Of a DNA stretch of 17,925 nt, positions 7,446 through 13,553 are shown in pieces; position 1 is the stretch's first letter; each line of letters begins with the position of its first letter. The position numbers and the translations under genes are program-made. Below the pieces are notes generated by a model. The model searched no databases and was not told the DNA's origin. It saw only the letters and a list, made by a program, of their open reading frames with translations. This stretch comes from JACVRW01 sp035705985 (GTDB lineage: Bacteria; Actinomycetota; Thermoleophilia; Solirubrobacterales; Thermoleophilaceae). The stretch spans positions 1-17,925 of the forward strand of contig DASSVP010000039.1 of the NCBI GenBank assembly GCA_035705985.1, written 5' to 3'.

Positions 7446-8657
7446 CTACCGCCCCTTTCTGCGGAGGCGCCGCCTGCCGTTGGCGGCTCCGTTGCCATTC
7501 GACTGAGCCACCGGCTCGTACAGGCGGGCGAGCTTCTTGAACGCCCTCGCCGCCTCCGACCGAGGCGACGACGTCACGATCGGCTTCGCCTCGTTGAGGG
7601 TCCGGGTGATGTCGCGGTGGCTCGGCACCAGCACGTCCGGCCCGCCCCCGACGATCGCCGTCACGTCGTTTGCGTCGAGCCCGACGCGGCTGTCCGCGCG
7701 GTTGAGGACCAGGCGGACCCGGTCGAGGTCGTAGCCCATCAGCCGAAGCGTCTCGAGCCCCACCCGCGCGCTCTTGAGCGAGAGCACATCCAGCGCCGCG
7801 ACCATGCAGACGTCCGAGGCACCGTCGATAGAGGCGATGACCTCGGGCGTGAACCCGGGCGGTGTGTCGACGATCACGTAGTCGTGCATTGCCCGCAACA
7901 GGGAGTACGTGCGGTCGAGGAAGTCGGTCGTCACGCTGCTCGACTGGTCGGGGCGCGTCGGGGCCATCAGCACCCGTACCCCCGACTCGTGCCGACCGAG
8001 GAACGCCTCGAGCTTCTCCGCGTCGAGTGCGCCTCCGGAGGTCGCGAGGTCGTAGATCGTCCTGTTGGGCTGAAGCCCGAGCGCGAGCGCCAGGTCCCCG
8101 CACTGGAGGTTGAGGTCGACCAGCGCGACGCTCGCGCCCTCGGACGCGAGAGCCACCGCGAGGTTCGACGCCACCACCGTCTTCCCGATACCGCCCTTCG
8201 CGCCCAGGACGCAGATCATCTGTGAGTGGCGTTGCGCCGAGGCGGAGGGGGCCCCGTTCCGTCGCGCGAGCGCCTTCTGGAACGTGAACAGCACATCGCT
8301 GTCGAGCGAAACGCTCTGCTCTCCGGCTTCAGCGGGCAGCATCAGGACCTCATCCGCGCCGGCCTCGAATGCCGCGTTCACGAACCCGTTGGGGGTGCCC
8401 TGGTAGGCCACCACGATCGGCACCTGCGGCCGCTCCTTGACCGCCGCGGCGATGAACGACAGCGCACGCTCACCGTCACCGCCACACCCGATCACGACGA
8501 GATCGCAGATCGTCTCGTCCAGGGCATCCCAGGCGTCCGAGAGGTCGCCCACCGGACAGGCGAGCGACACGCCCGGCTGCGCCTCGAGCAGAGACTGGAA
8601 CGCCGCGAGGTCAACCCCTCCGTCGAGGCCGACGATCGCCTTGAGGTCGCCGCTCAT
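7446..8657 (-). CDS. cpaE: CpaE/TadZ-type MinD-like ATPase with degenerate receiver domain
   Basis: A 403-residue ParA/MinD-family protein. In Tad systems this family places the assembly machine, often at a pole. Residues 1-130 form a receiver-like domain, but the phosphoacceptor position reads VVIGCGG, so no Asp is available and it is a pseudo-receiver. Residues about 146-370 form the ATPase: deviant Walker A KGGIGKT (154-160) with signature K154, DLNLQCGD (181-188) and Walker B YVIVDTPP (260-267). The tail has SNGNG and a basic RRRLRRKGR end, which could contact membrane or DNA. The ATG at 8657 overlaps the cpaB stop (ATGA). The frame is open to 8765, but the extra 36 residues overlap cpaB and look like non-coding translation. 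Confidence 0.93.
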   Translation of the reverse strand: MSGDLKAIVGLDGGVDLAAFQSLLEAQPGVSLACPVGDLSDAWDALDETICDLVVIGCGGDGERALSFIAAAVKERPQVPIVVAYQGTPNGFVNAAFEAGADEVLMLPAEAGEQSVSLDSDVLFTFQKALARRNGAPSASAQRHSQMICVLGAKGGIGKTVVASNLAVALASEGASVALVDLNLQCGDLALALGLQPNRTIYDLATSGGALDAEKLEAFLGRHESGVRVLMAPTRPDQSSSVTTDFLDRTYSLLRAMHDYVIVDTPPGFTPEVIASIDGASDVCMVAALDVLSLKSARVGLETLRLMGYDLDRVRLVLNRADSRVGLDANDVTAIVGGGPDVLVPSHRDITRTLNEAKPIVTSSPRSEAARAFKKLARLYEPVAQSNGNGAANGRRRLRRKGR

Positions 8658-9448
8658 TGGCCGGCCTCCGGCGGGACCGTGTTGCTCTCGGACAGCAGCG
8701 TCTCGAGCGTCACCAGCGGGATCTCGCTGTCTGTCGCGCCGGTCTGAGGCCGCAGCAGGAGCCATAGCTGGCCGTTGTCGACGGCGTACGCGAGCATGGC
8801 CGCCTTGTTGTCCCGCGCCTTCAGGACGACGTTGCCTCCGGCGCTGCCGGCGGCCCCGGTGCCGCCCACGGGCGCGCGAAGAATCAGGACGTTGCGCATC
8901 AGGACCTTGATGACCGGCTTGCCCCCAGTCCCGGGCTGCCCCTCCGTGGAGTTGAAGGCGCCGAGGATGTCCACGCGGTCGCCCGCCCGGAGCTCGGAGG
9001 TGTTGGTGCGCACGGCGTCGGTCGGGATCGCGAGTGCCCGGTTGTATCCGTTCAGCTTGTAGATCGCGCGCGGGACCGTCGTGGTGAAGTCGGGGGCGGT
9101 GATCTGCTCACCGGGGTAGACGTCGCCCGCGGCGATCGTCCCCTCGAGGGACTTCGGATCGACGATCGCGCCCTGCTTGAGCTCGTCCTTCCGCACACGC
9201 GCGACCTGGAACACTCCCTGGTCGGCGAGTACGTCAGCCGCGCTGCCGCGCTCGATCAGGCGCTTCGCCACGACGACGTTCACGGTCGCGTCGTCGTCGC
9301 GGGTGCTGTCGCGGTATGCGTTCAGGAACACGAGCAGCAGGGCGCCCGCCAGCAGCGCGGCGATTCCCGACACGGCGAGCGTGCCGTTGCGGGTCGCCAG
9401 CGTCTTGCCGAGGTCGACCTTTCGCTTTGGCTTCTCTGTGGTTTGCAT
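8654..9448 (-). CDS. cpaB: Flp pilus assembly protein CpaB (RcpC)
   Basis: A 264-residue membrane-anchored assembly factor. Cytoplasmic tail 1-21 (basic), one membrane helix about 22-44, then outside: a SAF domain at about 56-122 (VNVVVAKRLIERGSA to YPGEQITAPDF) and an RcpC-type domain at about 125-235 (ALAIPTDAV, GDRVDILGAF, VDNGQLWLLLRP). In Gram-negative bacteria RcpC works near the secretin; no secretin gene is seen here, so in this cell it probably acts at the membrane-wall interface. The ATG at 9448 has an excellent AGGAGGAG site 7 bases upstream and lies 12 bases after the TadG-like gene. It overlaps cpaE by 4 bases. Confidence 0.93.
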   Translation of the reverse strand: MQTTEKPKRKVDLGKTLATRNGTLAVSGIAALLAGALLLVFLNAYRDSTRDDDATVNVVVAKRLIERGSAADVLADQGVFQVARVRKDELKQGAIVDPKSLEGTIAAGDVYPGEQITAPDFTTTVPRAIYKLNGYNRALAIPTDAVRTNTSELRAGDRVDILGAFNSTEGQPGTGGKPVIKVLMRNVLILRAPVGGTGAAGSAGGNVVLKARDNKAAMLAYAVDNGQLWLLLRPQTGATDSEIPLVTLETLLSESNTVPPEAGQ

Positions 9449-9460
9449 GGCTGACTCCTC

Positions 9461-11512
9461 CTATCGAGTGAGAGCGAACACGCAGGGCGTGGGGCTGTCG
9501 GTGATGCATGGCTGCGTGCCCGTGCTGTCGCCCAGCGGGCCGCGGTACTTCATCCAGTGGCCGACGACGGTTCCAGCCTCTGTGACCGGGTCGTCCGCCG
9601 GTGTGTCCGGGTCGTCCGGGTCGGCGCAGGGGCTCGTATGGCCGCCCTGCCCTTTCCAGCCGGTCACGTAGAAGGTTGCGAAGTTGGTTACCGGCACGGT
9701 GTTCTGACCCGAGGCGCTGAACGCGCCGAACTGGGTCAGGAAGAGATGGACGATGCGGGGGTCGGTGACCTCGGCGGGGTCCGGCGCCTGGGTCACCTCG
9801 TCCCAGTTGTTCGGATGCGTGCACTCCGTCGGGTTCTTGTCGCCGAGGATGCGAAGGTTGAGCCCGGTTGCGATCTGGCTGACGCGGTCACCGGTCTCGA
9901 CCGCTACGCACTGCCAGGCCGCGCCCTGGTCGTCGTGCGAAGTGCTCGCGCCCCAGAGGGTGTTTGGGCTGGCGGGGCAGGCAAGGCCCTTGTTTGGCGT
10001 GTATCCCGGCCTGCAGCCAAGCGCGATCTCGCCGACGAAGCTGCGTGTGCCGTTGGGCAGCTTGAGGTCCGGATCGGCGTTGGTCTCGTTCCACGGGTCG
10101 CAGTCGAGCGCCTGGTTCTGGCTGCCGCTGGTGCCGCCCGCGAAGCGGAGCGTCACCGGCGTGGTAACGCTCCGAAGGTCCTTGTAGATGTCCTCGAAGC
10201 TGCCCTGGATACCGAGCTGTACCGCCAGGCTGTACGTGCAGTCCAGGTGGGTTGCGCTGCACTGCTCGAGTGAGCTCGCGGGGAAGCCCCCGTCCGACCA
10301 GAGCGTGGCGCTCTTGATCGGGCCGCTGCGCGCGCTGGCGCTGAAGGTCCGCGCCACCACCCCGAGGTTGCCGCCGTTCCTTCCGTTCTTCCACTCGAGC
10401 GCGATGGGCACGGGGCCCACGGCCGGGTCGATGGGGATGAGCTGATCCGAGACCCACACGTCGTCCGCCGGGTCGGCGGGGTTCTTCACGTCGTACTTCA
10501 TCGCGTACTTCTTGTTGCCGATCACGGCGTCGACCCCGTAGTCGGCGGGGATGCCGCCGCCGAAATCGAGCTGAGCGACCATGCCGACCTTGCATCCGGC
10601 CGCGGGCACCTCGGTGAAGTAGGGGGCCGAACAACCATCCGCCACGCTGCTGATCAGCCCGACGTGGCGCGCCTGGGGAGCGGTTGGCGTGGCGGTCAGC
10701 CGCGACCAGGCGCGCGCGTAGAGGATGCCGTTGGCGCTGCCAAGGTCGTAGCACTGGACGAGCGGATCCGTGCAGTTCGTCGACGTGCTGCCGCTGAGGG
10801 CTACTCGTACCCCGATCTTCGACGGCCCGCCACCGGGGAACGTGACGTCGACCGGCTCATCCACGTTGTCCCAGGTGGCTATGCCGCTCGCATAGTTCCT
10901 GAATGTCAACAGGTGCGTGGCCGGGTTCCCGTCGCTGGCGGTCAGGGTCTGGCCGGTCTGCTCGTCGATGAACCAGACCCGCGCCGTCACGGGCTTCACG
11001 TCGGGCACGCCGAAGGGCATCATGCCGGTCATCGTCTCGACCCCAAAGAACTCGACCCGCGCGTGGGCATTGATGTAGTCCACGTCCTCGGTGATGTCGA
11101 ACCACCAGGGGAGGTCGGTCTCCGTGAGCTTCACGTCGACCATCCCCGTCGCGCACGGCGTGCCTTCCTTGACGGAGTCGTCCTGCCAGTCAGGCTGGTC
11201 GTGGAAGGTCTTCGAGTTGACCTCCATGTGAACGCTGTCCTGGGCGTCGCCCACCTGCGCGTTCCAGGTCTCGCCGCTGTACTCCTCGGTCTTCTCGAGG
11301 ATCGAATCGTTGTTCGGGCACGCGAGGAAGCTCCCGGCGCCGGCGAGCGCGGCGGCGTCGGCCTGCGTCTGGAGGTGCCGATCGTGCTCGAACCAGTTAG
11401 CCACGTCGATCACGAACCCGCAGAAGAGGAGGCCCACAGGGAGGAAGAAGGCCGTCATGACGATCACGGCGCCCGTGTCCCTCTTGGCTCGTTTCCCGAG
11501 CGCGCGCCACAC
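9461..11512 (-). CDS. TadG-like pilus-associated protein with a large cysteine-rich extracellular part
   Basis: 683 residues. Residues about 10-60 match the TadG-like N-terminal module: basic KRAKRDTGA, a membrane helix about 15-37, then IDVANWFEHDRHLQTQADAA, the usual DxA...QxAADAAALA-type pattern. The remaining 620 residues are extracellular, rich in Thr, Asp, Gly and Pro, with sixteen cysteines outside the helix, suggesting disulfides. I see no DxSxS motif, so no vWA domain. It may serve as a minor pilin, an anchor or an adhesive surface protein; the large part is not one I recognise. The start is GTG at 11512, directly next to the TadE stop (11513), with GAGGAA 9 bases upstream. The gene sits between tadE and cpaB, the position typical for TadG. 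Confidence 0.85.
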   Translation of the reverse strand: MWRALGKRAKRDTGAVIVMTAFFLPVGLLFCGFVIDVANWFEHDRHLQTQADAAALAGAGSFLACPNNDSILEKTEEYSGETWNAQVGDAQDSVHMEVNSKTFHDQPDWQDDSVKEGTPCATGMVDVKLTETDLPWWFDITEDVDYINAHARVEFFGVETMTGMMPFGVPDVKPVTARVWFIDEQTGQTLTASDGNPATHLLTFRNYASGIATWDNVDEPVDVTFPGGGPSKIGVRVALSGSTSTNCTDPLVQCYDLGSANGILYARAWSRLTATPTAPQARHVGLISSVADGCSAPYFTEVPAAGCKVGMVAQLDFGGGIPADYGVDAVIGNKKYAMKYDVKNPADPADDVWVSDQLIPIDPAVGPVPIALEWKNGRNGGNLGVVARTFSASARSGPIKSATLWSDGGFPASSLEQCSATHLDCTYSLAVQLGIQGSFEDIYKDLRSVTTPVTLRFAGGTSGSQNQALDCDPWNETNADPDLKLPNGTRSFVGEIALGCRPGYTPNKGLACPASPNTLWGASTSHDDQGAAWQCVAVETGDRVSQIATGLNLRILGDKNPTECTHPNNWDEVTQAPDPAEVTDPRIVHLFLTQFGAFSASGQNTVPVTNFATFYVTGWKGQGGHTSPCADPDDPDTPADDPVTEAGTVVGHWMKYRGPLGDSTGTQPCITDSPTPCVFALTR

Positions 11513-12001
11513 CTAGCATTCCTCGCTGTTGCTCGCCGTTGAGAACTCGGTCGGCTTTGCCTCGAGGCGCATGGTCGCCGAGCCGGTGATCGTGACCTCG
11601 GACACGTCGATGTTCGCGTCGAGGAACGGCATCCAGTCGTACGTCGTGATCACGCGCACCGTGACCGGGTCCCCCGCCGCCGGCGTTCCGCCGTTCGGAA
11701 AGTCGATGCACACGATGAGCGGATCCTCCACCGTGTCCGTTCCTCCGCTCTCCAGCTCGTCGGTCTGTGCGTGCTCGCGGATGTACTGCTGCAGCGTGTC
11801 CCCGGCCGCCTCGCCCGGGTTCCGGTTCACCACCGCGAACCGCGCACCCTGGTTCGCGATATGCGTCTGGTCGATCCAGTAGTTGAAGCCCTTGCCGAAG
11901 TCCACCATTCCGATGAGCATCACCAGGAAAAGTGGGAGCACAAGGGCGAACTCGACGAGCGCGGTGCCCGCTTCGTTCGGTGCGGTGCGAGGCGTGGTGA
12001 T
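11513..12001 (-). CDS. tadE: TadE-like minor pseudopilin; start codon appears non-standard
   Basis: About 162 residues. The diagnostic TadE N-terminus is present: AGTALVEFALVLPLFLVM, then a membrane helix running to MVDFGKGF, followed by an extracellular domain of about 120 residues ending in C. TadE-type proteins are processed like prepilins and join pilus assembly. The conserved GTALVEF lies upstream of the first usable standard start, GTG at 11941, which would begin inside the helix and remove the charged N-segment and the conserved Glu. Upstream in this frame, as far as about 12090, I find no ATG, GTG or TTG. The best-placed alternative is ATC at 12001, 9 bases after AGGAG; CTG at 12022 is another. 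Either initiation is unusual or the sequence has an error. Product call is firm, start is not. Confidence 0.82.
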   Translation of the reverse strand: MTTPRTAPNEAGTALVEFALVLPLFLVMLIGMVDFGKGFNYWIDQTHIANQGARFAVVNRNPGEAAGDTLQQYIREHAQTDELESGGTDTVEDPLIVCIDFPNGGTPAAGDPVTVRVITTYDWMPFLDANIDVSEVTITGSATMRLEAKPTEFSTASNSEEC

Positions 12002-12010
12002 GACAGTCTG

Positions 12011-12015
12011 CTCCT
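12011..12015 (-). promoter_or_regulatory. Ribosome binding site supporting the upstream tadE start
   Basis: AGGAG on the minus strand, 9 bases before the ATC at 12001. Nothing comparable precedes the internal GTG at 11941, where the upstream sequence is the conserved GTALVEF coding segment. This site is the reason for preferring 12001. Confidence 0.5.
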
Positions 12016-12037
12016 GGCTCAGGGACGACGAGGGCCG

Positions 12038-12068
12038 CCGCTCCCCCCGCCGGTGGCAGGAGGAGCGG
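12038..12068 (-). terminator. Strong hairpin between the pilin gene and tadE (attenuator or processing site)
   Basis: On the minus strand CCGCTCCTCC (12068-12059) pairs with GGGGGAGCGG (12047-12038): ten base pairs with one G-U, around an 11-base loop. It starts 19 bases after the pilin stop. No U-run follows, so full Rho-independent stopping is unlikely; partial termination or protection of the pilin mRNA 3' end fits better. Such an element would give more pilin than assembly machinery from one promoter (inference). Confidence 0.5.
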
Positions 12069-12087
12069 ACGGCTCCCGGTGAGTCGC

Positions 12088-12357
12088 CTAGCCGGCGGCG
12101 GGCTCGTTCGTGTCGATCTCAGCGTCGTCGTCGCCCGTCGGGTTCTCGGCGTCCGGGTTACCGGTTCCGAGCGCGTCCTCGACGGTGTCGAAGACTTCCT
12201 GAAGGTCCAGACCGATCGCGGTCAGGAGAATGAGCGACCCGATCGAGATGAGGAACACGATCAGGGCGTACTCGACCATTCCCTGGCCACGCTCGCTGTT
12301 CAGGTACGTCCGAATGTCAGACGCCCGCGTGATCAGCAGCTTCGTCAGAAGAAGCAC
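12088..12357 (-). CDS. flp: Flp/Fap-type major prepilin
   Basis: An 89-residue prepilin. The leader (1-24) is basic and ends in RG; the processing motif G24/QGMVEY has Glu at mature +5 and Tyr at +6, the Flp signature. The hydrophobic helix ALIVFLISIGSLILLTAIG (31-49) follows. The mature pilin would be 65 residues with an acidic, flexible tail (GDDDAEIDTNE). The GTG at 12357 is chosen because AGGAGG lies exactly 6 bases upstream; a TTG at 12402 would add residues encoded by a leader hairpin. First gene of the minus-strand Tad operon; the matching peptidase is encoded divergently at 12933-13550. Confidence 0.93.
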   Translation of the reverse strand: MLLLTKLLITRASDIRTYLNSERGQGMVEYALIVFLISIGSLILLTAIGLDLQEVFDTVEDALGTGNPDAENPTGDDDAEIDTNEPAAG

Positions 12358-12381
12358 AGCTAACCTCCTACTGTTGGGTGT

Positions 12382-12397
12382 GCACCCTTCGGGGTGC
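12382..12397. promoter_or_regulatory. Tetraloop hairpin in the pilin mRNA leader
   Basis: A perfect 6-bp stem, GCACCC/GGGTGC, around four bases. The minus-strand RNA (pilin leader) has loop CGAA; the plus-strand RNA would have C(UUCG)G, a very stable tetraloop. It ends 12 bases before the pilin ribosome site, a good place for a 5' stabiliser of an abundant mRNA. Confidence 0.45.
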
Positions 12398-12425
12398 GCC
12401 AATACACGTGGTGGCGAGCGGGCCT

Positions 12426-12453
12426 CGTGACCTCTGACGAAGTGCGAGTCACG
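12426..12453. promoter_or_regulatory. Inverted repeat, possible operator
   Basis: CGTGAC (12426-12431) and GTCACG (12448-12453) are perfect inverse copies separated by 16 bases, with centres 22 bp apart, about two helical turns. Adjacent CTC and GAG extend the symmetry with one base missing. The spacing suits a dimeric DNA-binding protein. It lies 69 bases upstream of the pilin start. The partner protein is unknown. Confidence 0.35.
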
Positions 12454-12579
12454 GGTTCGTTCGCCCCACGCGCCGACGCTATGACGGCACCGCGCGATCC
12501 GGACCCGGCAATCGTCCAGTCCGAGACCTAGACCTTCGGAGGGGGCGGTGTAACGCGTCCGGCGCGATAGTGAATCCGC

Positions 12580-12936
12580 GTGCCAGGCGAGGTGACAGTT
12601 GCGCGTGAGGACGGGACGGAGCTCTGCGAGCGCTGCAGGCTCGCGGACACCTTTCCGACTCGGCTCAAGGGCCTACTCGGCCGCGCTCGGCTCGAGCGTG
12701 GCGAGGGGATGCTGCTCAGGCCGGCCCCGGCCGTCCACACGTGCTTCATGCGTTTCCCGATCGACGCCGTGTTCCTCGACCGGGACCTTCATGTGCTCAG
12801 CATCACGCCAAGCCTCAGCCCGTGGCGCTGGGCACATCTCCGCGGAGCCCGCGCGGTTCTCGAGCTCGGCGCGGGCGAGGCGGATCGGCTCGGGGTCCGG
12901 CAGGGTGAGAGGCTGACCTACGAGGCGGGCACGTGA
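12580..12936 (+). CDS. DUF192 family protein next to the prepilin peptidase
   Basis: 118 residues matching the DUF192 pattern: LCERCRLADTF (15-25), TRLKGLLGR (27-35), GEGMLLRP (41-48), then HTCFMRFPIDAVFLDRDL (53-70), a PW pair (81-82) and VLELGAGEADRLG near the end (93-105). The family is small, often without a signal peptide in actinobacteria, and its biochemical function is not established. The start is GTG at 12580, with a second GTG at 12592 possible; neither has a good ribosome site, and the TAGTGA just upstream would allow a leaderless mRNA. Its TGA overlaps the next GTG by four bases (GTGA), so it is coupled to the prepilin peptidase, which links it to pilus biology by position only. 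Confidence 0.88.
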   Translation: MPGEVTVAREDGTELCERCRLADTFPTRLKGLLGRARLERGEGMLLRPAPAVHTCFMRFPIDAVFLDRDLHVLSITPSLSPWRWAHLRGARAVLELGAGEADRLGVRQGERLTYEAGT

Positions 12937-13550
12937 GCGACGCGCACGCAGAGCCCTGGGTCCGTCCTCGCGAGGCCGGCCGCCCGGCCCACGCCGACCG
13001 CGCTGCCGAGGCCGACCGCCCGACCGACGCGGAGATCCGCATGGCGTGGCAGCGCCCGGAGGTCCTCTTCCCGGCGGCCGTGCTCGCGCTGGTCGCGCTG
13101 GTACATCTCGGGCTGACGCCGCACGGAGTGATCGGCGCCGGCTTCACGGCCACGCTCGTGGTGCTCGCCGCGATCGACCTGCGTTACGGAGTGCTTCCGA
13201 ACCGAATCGTGCTTCCTGCCGCGGCGGCCGTGCTGCTCCTCCAGATCAGCTTCTACCCCGAGGACGCGGCCGAATGGGTCGCTGCGTCGCTGGGTGCGGC
13301 GGGCTTCCTACTCGTGCCCAGCCTGATCAACGCCTCGGGGATCGGGATGGGGGACGTCAAGCTGGCGCTGCTGCTTGGGGCGATGCTCGGAGGCGGCGTG
13401 ATCGCGGCGCTCCTGATCGCCTTCCTGAGCCTCTGGCCGATCGCCATCTATCTGATCGCCACGCAGGGTTGGGCGGCGCGCAAGCAGTCCGTCCCCCTGG
13501 GTCCGTCGCTGGCCTTCGGCTCGATCCTCGTCCTCCTGCTGAGCGGCTGA
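12933..13550 (+). CDS. A24-family prepilin peptidase (TadV/CpaA type)
   Basis: 205 residues. A membrane aspartic peptidase that cleaves the Flp prepilin and TadE-like proteins after the leader Gly. Catalytic D82 (IDLRYGVLPN) and D141 in GMGDVKL (139-145, the GxGD motif) are both present. About six membrane helices run from 44 to 204. There is no cysteine-rich methylase domain, as in the short TadV/CpaA peptidases. Start: GTG at 12933 overlaps the DUF192 stop by four bases, but residues 1-36 are hydrophilic and poorly structured; ATG at 13041 has GGAG 6 bases upstream and may be the true start, giving 169 residues. The next gene starts 3 bases after its stop. Confidence 0.9.
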   Translation: MSDAHAEPWVRPREAGRPAHADRAAEADRPTDAEIRMAWQRPEVLFPAAVLALVALVHLGLTPHGVIGAGFTATLVVLAAIDLRYGVLPNRIVLPAAAAVLLLQISFYPEDAAEWVAASLGAAGFLLVPSLINASGIGMGDVKLALLLGAMLGGGVIAALLIAFLSLWPIAIYLIATQGWAARKQSVPLGPSLAFGSILVLLLSG

Positions 13551-13553
13551 GCG

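Larger units (their letters stand above)
12358..12579. promoter_or_regulatory. Divergent intergenic region between the pilin operon and the peptidase operon
   Basis: 222 bases with no convincing gene. It holds the pilin AGGAGG site (12364-12369), a stable leader hairpin (12382-12397) and an operator-like inverted repeat (12426-12453). I found no strong -35/-10 pair toward the pilin gene. Toward the plus strand there is TAGTGA (12568-12573) seven bases before the GTG at 12580, consistent with leaderless transcription, but no matching -35. A sigma-54 site was looked for and not found. Both Tad operons must be started from here. Confidence 0.6.

Noticed and set aside
6066..8225. Very long plus-strand open frame of 719 codons opposite cpaF and cpaE
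   Set aside because: High G+C removes stop codons on the opposite strand; the translation is Arg/Asp/His-rich with no domain, while the minus strand encodes complete, motif-bearing ATPases.
8658..8765. Longer cpaE start
   Set aside because: It overlaps cpaB by over 100 bases and adds non-family residues; the ATGA overlap start fits the operon style.
12482..12530. Sigma-54 type promoter for the pilin gene
   Set aside because: A GG...GC pattern near TGGACGATTGC has only six bases between the pairs instead of ten.
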